NCBI RefSeq assembly: GCF_007858975.2 | Contig: NZ_CP042220.2 | Span: 3,286,001 to 3,350,000, forward strand | Direction: 5' to 3' | From: Dickeya poaceiphila | GTDB lineage: Bacteria; Pseudomonadota; Gammaproteobacteria; Enterobacterales; Enterobacteriaceae | Length of the DNA stretch: 64,000 nt | Part shown: positions 26,166-35,026 of the stretch, piece after piece | How the letters are laid out: each line of letters opens with the position of its first letter | Numbering within the stretch: the first letter of the stretch is position 1 | Notes under the pieces: generated by a model | What the model saw: only the letters and a program-made list of their open reading frames with translations | The model's database searches: none | What the model was told of the DNA's origin: nothing | Program-made: the position numbers and the translations under genes

Positions 26166-27755
26166 TTACCAAAAACTGCTCAGGAAACTGCCCACGGAAC
26201 TGACGAAGCTCGAGACGCCCCGGCCAATCGCAGACACGCTATCGGCAACCGCAGAGACCGCTGCTTTGGCAACCGATTTCCCGGCCTTGTAGACTTTATC
26301 CACCACTGTACTGCCCAGCATGCCGCCAATGACGCCGCCCGCCAGCCCCCCCAAAAAGGAGCCCGCCGGGCCGAAAACAGTGCCGATAGCCGCGCCAATT
26401 CCGACGCCCGCCTCCGCCGCTGCGATGCCTGCCACGGTAGTAACGGTGGTGTTGGCGACGCGATCCAGCGCCTCTTCTTTGGAGATATTGCCTTTCGCTA
26501 GGTCGTAGAGGTTCTTGAGGTTATCCACCGCCACAGAACCGATCATCGCAATACGTCCGGCTGGGGTGTTTTTCATCACGCTGCCCAAAAAGCCCCGGCG
26601 GGAGGCTACCAGCAGCGCCCCCGAAGTGGCAACGGTCAGCATGGTGCTGCCTGCGGTCTTGAGTGAGTCTTCAACAAATTCCTGCACATCTTCTCCCGCC
26701 GATGCGTTTTCCTTGCCGGTGAGGCTGTTCCACAGGCGACGGGCCAGAATACGCCCTCCCTGGAAACAAACCCCGAGGCCCGCCGCCATCAGCGCGGTTT
26801 TGCCAATCTGTTTGCCAACGGTGATGGCATCCGCGTTATGCCAGTCCATCTCGCTGATCTGTTTCTCTTTATGCGCCTTCTCGCACTGGCGGATCGCCTC
26901 TTCTTTCGATAAGGGCGTGGACGCTACGCCTTCATAATCAATGGATTCCACCGCTTTGCGTTGCATCTCCGCAGCGTGGCCTTCCGGCACCAGGGAACCC
27001 TGGCCGCGATAGTCGCCGTGCTCGAACAGTTTTTCCGTGCTGCCCGCATCCGCGCCATATTTCGCCTGGTAGCGGCGCACGACTTTGCCACCGCCGTCTT
27101 TGATCTGAATATCAACGGAGTTTTTGCTGAATGCCTTACCCGGTTTCACCACCAGTTCGGCCCGCGCCGAGGAACCAGCTGCCTTCGCGTTGATATTGAA
27201 GGTGTTGACGTGGTGCACCTCGGCGATAAACCCATCAAGGTTACGCGCCATGCTGATCTGCCCGTCGTTGCGGGTGATAGTGTTGTGCAGCAGATCATTG
27301 GCATGGGTCAGAGCATTATCAATCGATTGTGCATAGTCCCCGATGCTGAGCACGCCATGGCGCCGGGCGGAATGCTGCATCTCTTTGCCCAGCCAGTTGT
27401 CACGACTTTTGCCCTTCTGTCGCGTGGCTTTCAGGGACGCTTTTAATTCTTGCTGACGTTTTACGGTTTCAACGATTTCATTCGCATCGTGGGTGAGCGC
27501 ATCGTCATTCGGCCACAGCTCTGCATGCTGGCGAAACTGCGCCTGTAGCCAGACAACAGGCGAGTCATCCGGTGCATGACTCGCCTGTTTCGTAAACTGC
27601 CGCAGTAGTTGCGCTGTCGCCTGCGGATCACCGCCCACATCGCGCCATGCAACGGACATATCATCTGCCAGCTGTTCCTGATGCCCCTCATCAATGAGAT
27701 CTAACGGCGCAGGCGTGGTGCGAATTTGTTCATTAATCACGTCATTTTCAGCCAT
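26166..27755 (-). CDS. Nuclease-like domain plus glycine-rich membrane-active protein
   Basis: A 529-residue protein. The N-terminal 160 residues are helical and charged. Residues 170-235 look like a restriction-endonuclease fold: Glu179 in IAEVHH, Asp215 in SVDIQI, and Gln230-x-Lys232 in YQAKYG, the E/D/QxK layout of Mrr-like nucleases. The C-terminal 200 residues alternate Gly/Ala-rich hydrophobic segments (GIGAAIGTVFGPAGS, LAGGVIGGMLGS) as in glycine-zipper pore formers. I use the second ATG (27755); the first, at 27764, touches the ribosome-binding site. It lies directly upstream of the AAA+ ATPase, suggesting an effector controlled by it. Confidence 0.7.
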   Translation of the reverse strand: MAENDVINEQIRTTPAPLDLIDEGHQEQLADDMSVAWRDVGGDPQATAQLLRQFTKQASHAPDDSPVVWLQAQFRQHAELWPNDDALTHDANEIVETVKRQQELKASLKATRQKGKSRDNWLGKEMQHSARRHGVLSIGDYAQSIDNALTHANDLLHNTITRNDGQISMARNLDGFIAEVHHVNTFNINAKAAGSSARAELVVKPGKAFSKNSVDIQIKDGGGKVVRRYQAKYGADAGSTEKLFEHGDYRGQGSLVPEGHAAEMQRKAVESIDYEGVASTPLSKEEAIRQCEKAHKEKQISEMDWHNADAITVGKQIGKTALMAAGLGVCFQGGRILARRLWNSLTGKENASAGEDVQEFVEDSLKTAGSTMLTVATSGALLVASRRGFLGSVMKNTPAGRIAMIGSVAVDNLKNLYDLAKGNISKEEALDRVANTTVTTVAGIAAAEAGVGIGAAIGTVFGPAGSFLGGLAGGVIGGMLGSTVVDKVYKAGKSVAKAAVSAVADSVSAIGRGVSSFVSSVGSFLSSFW

Positions 27756-28276
27756 GTGTAACATTCCTTATTTCAATTTTTATCTGGCGATGCGAAAACC
27801 GTCAGTGCGTCAGCCAGCAGCATCTGCAAGGTCATGTGCAACGATTCGAGAGATAGAATGTCGGTTGAGCAGCCAATAGCACCCCTTGGACAATAACTAG
27901 CGCTCTTCGGCAATCTTGTCGGTGATCTTTAGGCTGCCATCACTGCTTTGCTCATTGATGACCTAGCCTAAATAGCTGCGCCTAATACCGCTACACCTAC
28001 CGTTTACGGACATGTGGCATTTTGCGTAAGGGGCAACACATTCGAGGCCCGATGCAGCACAGCCAGACAGAGAAAACCTTACCCTACAAAGGCTAACCGA
28101 AAGTGGAGCACTATTCCGCGCAGCTATTTAGCAGTACGTCATTTCTCTTTATAGAAAAACGAGCATATGCGGTGTTTAGCAATAATTTAGTGGAGTTGAC
28201 CAAAATGGTGTGACAGCGCATTTTCACTCTCATATTCCGCCACCGAATGTTTAATGGAAAATTGTGGAATGCCTTC
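27756..28276. other. Intergenic region with degraded coding remnant
   Basis: No intact gene is seen. On the minus strand near 27895-27960 a short open stretch reads as INEQSSDGSLKITDKIAEER before a stop and is closed upstream by another stop, so it looks like the tail of a lost gene. The rest shows no recognisable structure. The upstream signals for the nuclease-like/AAA+ operon should lie in its left part. Confidence 0.4.
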
Positions 28277-28479
28277 TGTAAGTATCCCGGTAAACCGAAC
28301 CATTCACTTTTAGAGATCTTCCGACATACTGATTATGTCCCGTTGAGGAGATCTCCATGCGCAAAGCCCGATTTACCGAACACCAGATCATCGTCGTTCT
28401 GAAGTCCGTTGAAGCCGGACGGACCGTCAAAGACGTTTGCCGCGAAGCGGGAATATCCGAGGCTTCGTATTACATCTAT

Positions 28480-28695
28480 GGACTACCTCCATTTTGCAAG
28501 TACAGAATCTGGTTTTGGGTTGTTGCTTACATCTATCCGGCATCAGGAAAACTAACCTGTGCCCAAATGGGTAATCCGCACACAATCGCCTCAACAACTG
28601 GACGGCCTCTGAGGCCAATATAATAGCCAGGTTCCGATTGTGCAGGTGCAACCTGTCACCATTTTTCAGTACACTGCAACTCGTCTGGCTGGGTA
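28480..28695 (-). ncRNA. Candidate bridge RNA region of the IS1111-type element
   Basis: This is the long non-coding end downstream of the recombinase gene. In the IS110 family a structured bridge RNA that pairs with donor and target DNA is encoded in a non-coding end, and in IS1111-type elements in the end behind the recombinase. The assignment rests on position and length; I did not fold the RNA. Confidence 0.4.
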
Positions 28696-29718
28696 CTAAC
28701 TTCCAACTGCCTGATACTCGGTGTCGTTTCTCAGCATCGACCAGATTATTCTCGCGTTCTTGTTAGCGACCGCCACGGTCGTTTTATTAAACCCGCGCCG
28801 TTCCTTTAACTGGTTAACCCACTGATGCAGGCTGCCATCATTGTTATTCGTAGCAACTCTGACGACAGCGCGGGCACCATGAATAAAAAGTGTCCGCAAA
28901 TGCTTGTCGCCTTTTTTCGTCATATTCATCAGTACCTGCTTGTTGCCACTCGAGTGCTGTCGTGGAACCAGACCAAGCCATGCGGCAAAGTGGCGACCAT
29001 TTTTAAATTCAGTTCCTTTGCCAATCGCGGCAACAACAGCCGTGGCTGTTTTAGGACCAATGCCTTTAACTTTGGCAATGCGCTGGCAGGCTTCTGATTG
29101 CCTGAACACAGCCTCAATTTCTTTGTCAAAAAAGTTTATACGACGACTCAGATCGTTAAAGAGATCATATAGTTCTGCAATCGTCCTGCGCATTCTAACG
29201 CTAAGACCATTTTCAGCATCTTCAAGGATAAGCGGAACGGCACGACGAACTCTTGAGACTGCCGCGCCGATTGTTATTCCCCGATCAAGCAGCAGCCCTC
29301 GGATTTGACAGACTGTAGCAGTACGATGATTAACAATACGCTGTCTTGCACGGTGTAGAGCCTGAATATCCTGCTGTTCAAGGTTTTTCGGTGGAACAAA
29401 CTGCATCGTAGGTTGCATCAGAGCCACAGCTATCGCCTGCGCATCGTTACCGTCATTTTTTTGCCCACGGACAAAAGGTTTTACATATTGGGGGCTGATG
29501 ACTTTTACGTTATGACCCAATTTCGCAAACTCACGCTGCCAGTAAAATGCGCCTGTGGATGCTTCTATACCGATCAGGCACGCCGGAATATTCGCCACCA
29601 TCTGGAGTAATTCTTTTCGGCCGGTACGTTTTGAATAAACCGGCTTACCAGCCTGGTTTAACCCGCAGAGCTGAAAGACATTTTTCGCCAGATCAATACC
29701 CAGAAATACGATATTCAT
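28696..29718 (-). CDS. IS110-family DEDD recombinase (IS1111 type)
   Basis: A 340-residue transposase. The N-terminal RuvC-like domain has IDLAK with D9, Glu in GIEAST, and the DGNDAQ motif. The C-terminal domain has PLVPRQHSSGNKQ, containing the Ser proposed as nucleophile. I use the ATG at 29718 (MNIVFLGID), which matches the family N-terminus; a longer frame runs to 29778 through the inverted repeat. The gene is complete and should be active. Confidence 0.93.
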   Translation of the reverse strand: MNIVFLGIDLAKNVFQLCGLNQAGKPVYSKRTGRKELLQMVANIPACLIGIEASTGAFYWQREFAKLGHNVKVISPQYVKPFVRGQKNDGNDAQAIAVALMQPTMQFVPPKNLEQQDIQALHRARQRIVNHRTATVCQIRGLLLDRGITIGAAVSRVRRAVPLILEDAENGLSVRMRRTIAELYDLFNDLSRRINFFDKEIEAVFRQSEACQRIAKVKGIGPKTATAVVAAIGKGTEFKNGRHFAAWLGLVPRQHSSGNKQVLMNMTKKGDKHLRTLFIHGARAVVRVATNNNDGSLHQWVNQLKERRGFNKTTVAVANKNARIIWSMLRNDTEYQAVGS

Positions 29719-29920
29719 GGTGATTCTCCTGCTGAACATATTTCGTACAGTTAACCGCAGAGGGAAGAGGTAGTCCATCCCATTAACTGGAAAGCAAAGT
29801 TTGGCGGTATGGAAGCCTCTGATATCAAAAAGATGAAAGATCTGGAGGACGAAAACCGGCGTCTGAAACAGATGTTCGCCGATCTGAGTCTGGAGTGCCG
29901 CGCACTCAAGGATGTCATTG

Positions 29921-29927
29921 AAAAAAA
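29921..29927 (+). promoter_or_regulatory. Programmed -1 frameshift slippery run of IS3 orfAB
   Basis: Seven A residues lie just before the orfA stop. Shifting back one base continues as KALKPAIKRELVSYL into orfB without a stop, giving the fused transposase typical of the family. Confidence 0.7.
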
Positions 29928-29984
29928 GCTTTAAAACCCGCGATAAAGCGTGAGCTCGTCAGTTATCTGACCACACAGTTTGCG

Positions 29985-30779
29985 ATGAGCATCCGCCAGG
30001 CATGCAGGGCGTTATCGTTGAGCAGGACGGTCTATTTTTATCAGCCTGACACCCGGCGTGATGAGCCGGTGATTCAGGTATTGACTGAAATGGCGGAACG
30101 CTATCCGCGCTACGGCTTCAAGAAGTTGTTCCAGAAGTTACGCAGGCAGGGGCATGCATGGAACCATAAACGCGTTCATCGTATTTACTGCCTGTTAAAA
30201 CTGAATTTTCGTCGTAAAGAAAAGCAACGTTTGCCCATGCGTAACCCCGCACCGCTGGTGACGCTGGAAGCACTTAACCAGAGCTGGTCGATAGATTTTA
30301 TGCATGATGCGCTGGTCTGCGGCAGGCGCTTTCGGACCTTTAATGTGGTAGATGACTTTAATCGCGAGGCTCTCGCGATAGAAATCGATCTGAATATCCC
30401 GGCGCAGCGGGTGGTCAGGGTATTGGACAGGATCGTGGCAAACCGTGGTTATCCGCTGAAACTGCGGATGGACAACGGACCAGAACTGGTCTCGCTGGCG
30501 CTGGCACAGTGGGCAGAAGAGCATGGTGTATTGCTGGAGTTTATTAAGCCGGGCAAGCCGACGCAAAATGCCTTTATCGAACGTTTTAACCGGACGTACC
30601 GGACAGAAATCCTGGATTTTTATCTGTTCAGGACGCTGAATGAAGCAAGGGAAATCACAGAGCGCTGGCTGACGGAATACAACAGCGAGCGGCCTCATGA
30701 ATCCCTGAATAACCTGACGCCGGAAGAATACCGGCTGATGACTGAAAAACCGGATATCTCAAAAAGTGCATGGAACTAA
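29985..30779 (+). CDS. IS3-family transposase OrfB (DDE integrase core)
   Basis: A 264-residue segment from the first ATG of orfB: an HTH_21-type N-terminus followed by the rve core with DFMHDAL, DDFNREAL, DNGPE and the Glu in AFIERFNRTYR, that is D, D and E of the catalytic triad. The natural product is the OrfAB fusion made by -1 frameshifting, starting further upstream. Complete, but the element is probably inactive because orfA is interrupted. Confidence 0.9.
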   Translation: MSIRQACRALSLSRTVYFYQPDTRRDEPVIQVLTEMAERYPRYGFKKLFQKLRRQGHAWNHKRVHRIYCLLKLNFRRKEKQRLPMRNPAPLVTLEALNQSWSIDFMHDALVCGRRFRTFNVVDDFNREALAIEIDLNIPAQRVVRVLDRIVANRGYPLKLRMDNGPELVSLALAQWAEEHGVLLEFIKPGKPTQNAFIERFNRTYRTEILDFYLFRTLNEAREITERWLTEYNSERPHESLNNLTPEEYRLMTEKPDISKSAWN

Positions 30780-30795
30780 AACGGGTGTACTTACA

Positions 30796-31342
30796 CTTCC
30801 ATCTGCAAAAGTCTCGAAAAACAGTACGCCCAGAAACATTAAATTTCTTGGTTAATTGCTGTCGGGTTACATATTCCTGTTGGTGAAACAGGAATATTGT
30901 TTCCGTCAGAAGGTCCGCTAACTTTTTATATGTCCTGATTGACTTGCCCACATTGAATCCTTTGCTTGCAGAAAAAACCGCAGTTTAATGCCAGTAGGTA
31001 GATATTATCCTACTGAATTTTAAGTAAAAAACAAATTTTTAGGCAAATCACCCCATATTATCAATGAAGACACTATTAACATAGTGGTGTATTAATCAAT
31101 TGAAATAAACAATAGGATAGACAACATCGAGCGGACAATTTCGCAATTCGACAACCAGCTCGATAGCCGCGCGGGTGAGATGTCAGCGTCATACAGCAGC
31201 GGCGATCCCGCAGATGGCCATACACTTGGCGTACAACGACAGGATCTGGTTATTCATGCCGGGATTCTATTTCTGAATAGAGCAGGATTTTGAGTCAGGG
31301 TCAGTACCTGCAAGTATGTACTCATACTGGACGCAAAAAAAG
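30796..31342. other. Gap between two insertion sequences with a gene remnant
   Basis: The only coding-like stretch is on the plus strand near 31105-31290, reading INNRIDNIERTISQFDNQLD and onward to a stop after NRAGF. It has no start codon and is closed upstream by stops, so it is the tail of a gene whose front was lost. The coiled-coil-like content does not identify a family. No other structure is apparent. Confidence 0.4.
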
Positions 31343-32637
31343 GAGAGCGTTCAGAATTCTGTGTCACGTTAAAAATTCTACAACGTCATCACGTTATTTA
31401 GTCGCCCTTCAAAATAAATGGCCAACTGTGACAATGTCAAATTCCAGCTCTGGATGGGCATTGTCCATTTTTCCTGTGCGTTCATCAGCCCCAGATAAAG
31501 CAGCTTCAACAGACTGTTTTCATTCGGGAAAGCACCTTTGGTTTTGGTCAGCTTCCTGAACTGTCTGTGCACCGATTCGATAGCATTTGTGGTGTAAATG
31601 ACTTTGCGGATATTTGCCGGATAGCGGAAGTACGCTGACAGATTGTCCCACTTGCGTCGCCACGACTGGAGCACCACCGGATACTGCAACCCCCATTTCG
31701 CTTCCAGCTCATCCAGTGCCATTTCGGCCGCTTCTTTTGACACTGCACGGTAGACTGGCTTCAGGTCGGTCATGAAGGCTTTATGGTGCTTTGAGGCCAC
31801 ATATTTAATCGAATTGCGTATCTGATGAATGACGCACAACTGCACTTCCGTCTGCGGATAAATGCTGTTTATTGCCTCTGGGAAGCCGGTCAGCCCGTCC
31901 ACGCAGGCAATCAGAATGTCTTTAACACCGCGATTTTGCAGGTCGCTTAATACCGACAGCCAGAAGTTAGCCCCCTCACTTTCTGACAGATACAGGCCCA
32001 GAACTTCCTTTTTACCTTCCAGATTCAGGGCCAGCACGGTGTAAACCGCTTTGCTCTGATAGCGGCCATCTTCCCGAATTTTATAGTGAATAGCGTCCAG
32101 CCAGACGAAGGGATAAACCTGCTCCAGCGGGCGCTGTTGCCACTGTTTTAGTTCAGGGATGACTTTATCGGTTACTGCACTGATGGTGGCAGTGGACACG
32201 CTGAAGGCATATAAATCTTCGATCTCCCGGCTAATGTCCTGATAGCTCATCCCCAGTGCAAACAGGCGAATGATCTTGTGTTCGATCTCGTCGGATAACG
32301 TGGTCTGATGTTTTTTCACCAACTGGGGTTCAAAAGTGCCATTACGATCGCGCGGAGTCGCCAGCTCGAAGCTGCCCGTCGGGGCTTTAATGGTCTTTTT
32401 GCCGGAGCCATTTTTACGGTTAGCTTCAATGTCCTGAGCCAGATGAGAGTCCAGTTCCGCAGACAGGGCAGCTTCCGTTAACTGTTTGATTAAAGGCGTT
32501 AAGATACCATCTTTGCCCGTTAATGCCTGACCGGACTGGAGGGCTTTAAGCGCTTTATCGAAATCGAAGGGCTGGGACATATGTCATTCCTTTTTGATTG
32601 TATATTACTGGAATGACACAGAATTTCTAACACTCCC
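31343..32637 (-). mobile_element. IS256-family insertion sequence
   Basis: A 1295-bp element with imperfect inverted ends (shared TTCTGTGTCA inner part, about 24 bp with five mismatches). It is flanked by a perfect 8-bp repeat AAAAAAAG at 31335-31342 and 32638-32645, the expected target duplication. It contains one complete transposase. Confidence 0.9.
31378..32580 (-). CDS. IS256-family transposase
   Basis: A 400-residue Mutator-type transposase with the DDE core: Asp in VWLDAIHYKIRE, Asp in ACVDGLTGFPEAI, the C/D-x2-H stretch LCVIHQIRNS, and Glu in TTNAIESVHRQFRK. Full length for the family (about 400 residues) and undamaged. It is the only gene of its element. Confidence 0.95.
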   Translation of the reverse strand: MSQPFDFDKALKALQSGQALTGKDGILTPLIKQLTEAALSAELDSHLAQDIEANRKNGSGKKTIKAPTGSFELATPRDRNGTFEPQLVKKHQTTLSDEIEHKIIRLFALGMSYQDISREIEDLYAFSVSTATISAVTDKVIPELKQWQQRPLEQVYPFVWLDAIHYKIREDGRYQSKAVYTVLALNLEGKKEVLGLYLSESEGANFWLSVLSDLQNRGVKDILIACVDGLTGFPEAINSIYPQTEVQLCVIHQIRNSIKYVASKHHKAFMTDLKPVYRAVSKEAAEMALDELEAKWGLQYPVVLQSWRRKWDNLSAYFRYPANIRKVIYTTNAIESVHRQFRKLTKTKGAFPNENSLLKLLYLGLMNAQEKWTMPIQSWNLTLSQLAIYFEGRLNNVMTL

Positions 32638-32677
32638 AAAAAAAGCCACGCATTTATCATGCGTGGCTATATGAATA

Positions 32678-33901
32678 TTAAGAATTAGAACGCTTCGGAG
32701 ATCTCGTAAACTGTACCAAAGTACCCCTATGCTCGTTCGCCTGCTCTTCACGCCGCTCGACCATCATGGATTTCAATCTTGTTAGATGTACAACAGCAGC
32801 CTTCTTACCAGACACATACCCCTCGGGCAAACCTACCATCATTTCAACATCAATAGCGGACAATCCCACAAAGGCCGGCAGCCTTTCAACAGAAATAATT
32901 CCTGAAGAGGCCAGCAATTCTATTGTACGTTTCAACAAACGTGGTTTCTCAGGATCACGATAGTCATCACCTGGCTCCGACCTCACCCCCCAACGCGCAG
33001 AAAGACGCTTGTAGAGGTTCTGCTTCTCTTCTTCAGTAATAATATTTAGTGCATATAACCGCATTATACTTGCTGCGACAGAAATACCATACCGCTGCTT
33101 AGTCAAAAGCAGACTATCCAATGTGACTGGTGTTCTGATTTCTTCAGCGAATGCTTTTGCAGGCAACAGTAACGCTCCTGCAAATTTATGAGCTTGGCTT
33201 TCCTTTAGTTTATAACGTTCAGCCTCAAGTTCGTTGCCAACATAGCGATGAAGAATCAGATGCCCGATCTCATGCGCGAGGTCGAACCTGCTACGAAAAG
33301 CATTACCTTTATCTGAAGAGAGCAAGACAAAAGGAACACCTAAAGTTTCACTCCATGCGGATAACCCTTCAATTTGTGCAACCCCCGTTTCTTCTCTAAT
33401 AACGATGATGCCGTTACTCTCCGCAGCTAACGCAAGATCAGGTATTTCCTTTGTACCAAGATTCCATAGAGCACGACACTCATTGGCTGCATCCTCGATA
33501 TCAGCATCACTGATTTCATCGATATTTATAAAACTGCGGTGTGGTAATTTTAGTTCGGGCAGATCTACAAACTCAGTCAGCTTAGTAACCAACTCATTAA
33601 CCCAATGGATACGAGTCTCTAACATCGCCCGTGCGGCTACGTGGGCTGAAGCGTTACTTCTGAACAAAGGCTTTGACATACCAGACAGCAGAGGGCGCGT
33701 AAACCATTCAGGTGTGACATTTACGACTGAAGCCAGACGTTCTAAGGCTTCAGACTCGGGAGCCTGCTGACCAGAACGCCATTTGCTGATGGTTGCTGGC
33801 GATACACCAACCATCGTAGCTAGTTGAGTTTGGGATAGCCGCCGAGCTGCTAGAACTTGCACTAGCCTATCCGGTTGAAATTCAGTAATTCCTCGGCTCA
33901 T
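32678..33901 (-). CDS. XRE HTH plus ImmA/IrrE metallopeptidase
   Basis: A 407-residue protein. Residues 8-65 form an XRE-type helix-turn-helix (LSQTQLATMVGVSPATISKW). The central part is an ImmA/IrrE-type zinc peptidase with HEIGH at 210-214 followed by LILH. The last 120 residues are helical and unassigned. Such proteins cleave or derepress phage-type repressors, and also act in toxin-antitoxin-like defence pairs. Its ATG overlaps the stop of the upstream gene (ATGA), so the two are co-translated. Confidence 0.88.
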   Translation of the reverse strand: MSRGITEFQPDRLVQVLAARRLSQTQLATMVGVSPATISKWRSGQQAPESEALERLASVVNVTPEWFTRPLLSGMSKPLFRSNASAHVAARAMLETRIHWVNELVTKLTEFVDLPELKLPHRSFINIDEISDADIEDAANECRALWNLGTKEIPDLALAAESNGIIVIREETGVAQIEGLSAWSETLGVPFVLLSSDKGNAFRSRFDLAHEIGHLILHRYVGNELEAERYKLKESQAHKFAGALLLPAKAFAEEIRTPVTLDSLLLTKQRYGISVAASIMRLYALNIITEEEKQNLYKRLSARWGVRSEPGDDYRDPEKPRLLKRTIELLASSGIISVERLPAFVGLSAIDVEMMVGLPEGYVSGKKAAVVHLTRLKSMMVERREEQANEHRGTLVQFTRSPKRSNS

Positions 33902-34545
33902 ACATCATCATCCTCTGTTCCGTCTTTCTTGATAACGCCCTTTTTCAATCCAGGGAACGCGTTATCCTCTTGAGACGGAGCAACATCATATCGGGTTAGA
34001 AAAAGCTCAAGCGGCTCGTGGAAAACCCAGCTCTTCCCATCAGAACTTGGAACAACCAGCTCTATCAACAGCGGAGCTTCTGGCTGGGTCTGTAATGAAC
34101 CTGAAAAGCGGCATACTATGAACAGCGTAGCTTTTGGCACATCATTACCGTCGGAGAATAAATCCGGTTGCACTATTTTTTCCACAAATAAGTTCTCGGC
34201 AATGAGTGCTTGCTTACGTTTGCTGCGAAAAAGTCTCTTCCACTGGTTATCGTTGTAGCTTTCACGAGCAATTGTGAAGATACCGATATGGCCTTCTACG
34301 ATACGGTTACCAGACAATTTACCAGGGTTACAACCATTCGCCTCGAATACTTCATGGATGGTTTCATTCAAATTCAAATAACGTTCCAAGCCAAGTGCAG
34401 TTGCCCTGTGGCCTTGGTTTTTCTTTTGTGCAGAATCATAAGAACGCTTTGACGCCGCATAGATTGCGTCGGAAAGGGCCATGAGAAGTTGTTTGGGAAC
34501 ATGCTGAACGATGAGATCTGCCACTTTAGATTTTTTCACGACCAT
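33898..34545 (-). CDS. Unknown partner of the XRE-ImmA/IrrE protein
   Basis: A 215-residue soluble protein with no signal peptide and no family I recognise. The N-terminal 70 residues look helical and basic, the centre beta-rich (TLFIVCRFSG, LLIELVVPSSDG), the C-terminus acidic and disordered (KKDGTEDDDV). It is the first gene of a two-gene unit and overlaps the peptidase gene by four bases. The pairing suggests a toxin-antitoxin or defence module; RosmerTA-type systems also combine HTH-ImmA/IrrE proteins with a small partner, but I cannot confirm homology. Confidence 0.72.
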   Translation of the reverse strand: MVVKKSKVADLIVQHVPKQLLMALSDAIYAASKRSYDSAQKKNQGHRATALGLERYLNLNETIHEVFEANGCNPGKLSGNRIVEGHIGIFTIARESYNDNQWKRLFRSKRKQALIAENLFVEKIVQPDLFSDGNDVPKATLFIVCRFSGSLQTQPEAPLLIELVVPSSDGKSWVFHEPLELFLTRYDVAPSQEDNAFPGLKKGVIKKDGTEDDDV

Positions 34546-35026
34546 TTCCTATCACTGTCACCGATAGCCGTGATTTTACATCCATATTTTTTCGTGTGTC
34601 TACGTTTTGTCGTTAAAAAATTTCTCTTATGTACAAAAATCACGTGTTACGAATGAAAGTGAATGCCGATTACCCAGTTGAACGAACACACTGACCTCTG
34701 GGCGAAAGTGATACGGTTTGAGCCATGACTGGCCAGAATCTCCGTTTATTGTGCCATTTAGTTTTAATATATTGATTTTTATAATTATATTTTCATCTTG
34801 CCGTTACTCGTAAAGGCAGGTTATCCAAGAAGAAGCATTGAAAATCACCCGTACCACGTTTCAGAGCAAACTGGATCGCAACCGCCGTGACTCAAATGAC
34901 CGGCCTGTCTGAAGATGACCTAGTGCAGATTTACCATTAATAGCAGGCTCGGGCTTACTGACGTTCTTTAAAGTCAGACCATTAACCCGCCTTCCAATAA
35001 AAAGGCGGGAAATGTAAAAAATAAAC
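34546..35026. other. AT-rich gap with prophage-type gene debris
   Basis: The part near 34560-34660 should hold the promoter of the XRE-peptidase pair. On the plus strand, from about 34840 to 34940, two overlapping frames read LKITRTTFQSKLDRNRRDS and TAVTQMTGLSEDDLVQIYH before stops, which looks like one small gene disabled by a frameshift. I cannot name its family. No other feature is seen. Confidence 0.4.

Larger units (their letters stand above)
28474..29784 (-). mobile_element. IS110-family (IS1111-type) insertion sequence
   Basis: A 1311-bp element inserted in orfA of the IS3-family copy. It has 12-bp subterminal inverted repeats ATGGACTACCTC (28478-28489, and reverse complement at 29767-29778), the mark of the IS1111 subgroup. 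Its recombinase is read on the minus strand with a short 5' end and about 220 non-coding bases after the stop. No target duplication is needed or seen, as expected for this family. Confidence 0.85.
28357..29934 (+). pseudogene. IS3-family orfA split by the nested IS110-type element
   Basis: The HTH protein begins at 28357 (MRKARFTEHQI) and is open to 28473 (EASYY). It resumes in frame at 29785 (NWKAKFGG) and ends at 29934 (DVIEKKL). Joined, the two parts give 267 bases, 88 codons plus stop, with no other lesion. The insertion is therefore recent relative to decay and exactly reversible in sequence terms. A slippery A-run at 29921-29927 before the stop fits the -1 frameshift that makes the OrfAB transposase. 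Confidence 0.88.
28277..30795 (+). mobile_element. IS3-family insertion sequence, interrupted
   Basis: The element begins TGTAAGTA at 28277 and ends with its inverted copy TACTTACA at 30795, with CTTC on both flanks as a likely 4-bp target duplication. Removing the nested element at 28474-29784 leaves 1208 bp, the normal size of an IS3-family element. It contains orfA (split) and orfB with a DDE integrase core. Confidence 0.88.

Noticed and set aside
28357..28623. 88-codon frame reading from IS3 orfA into the nested element
   Set aside because: The second half is IS1111-type sequence; the frame is a chance fusion across the insertion junction.
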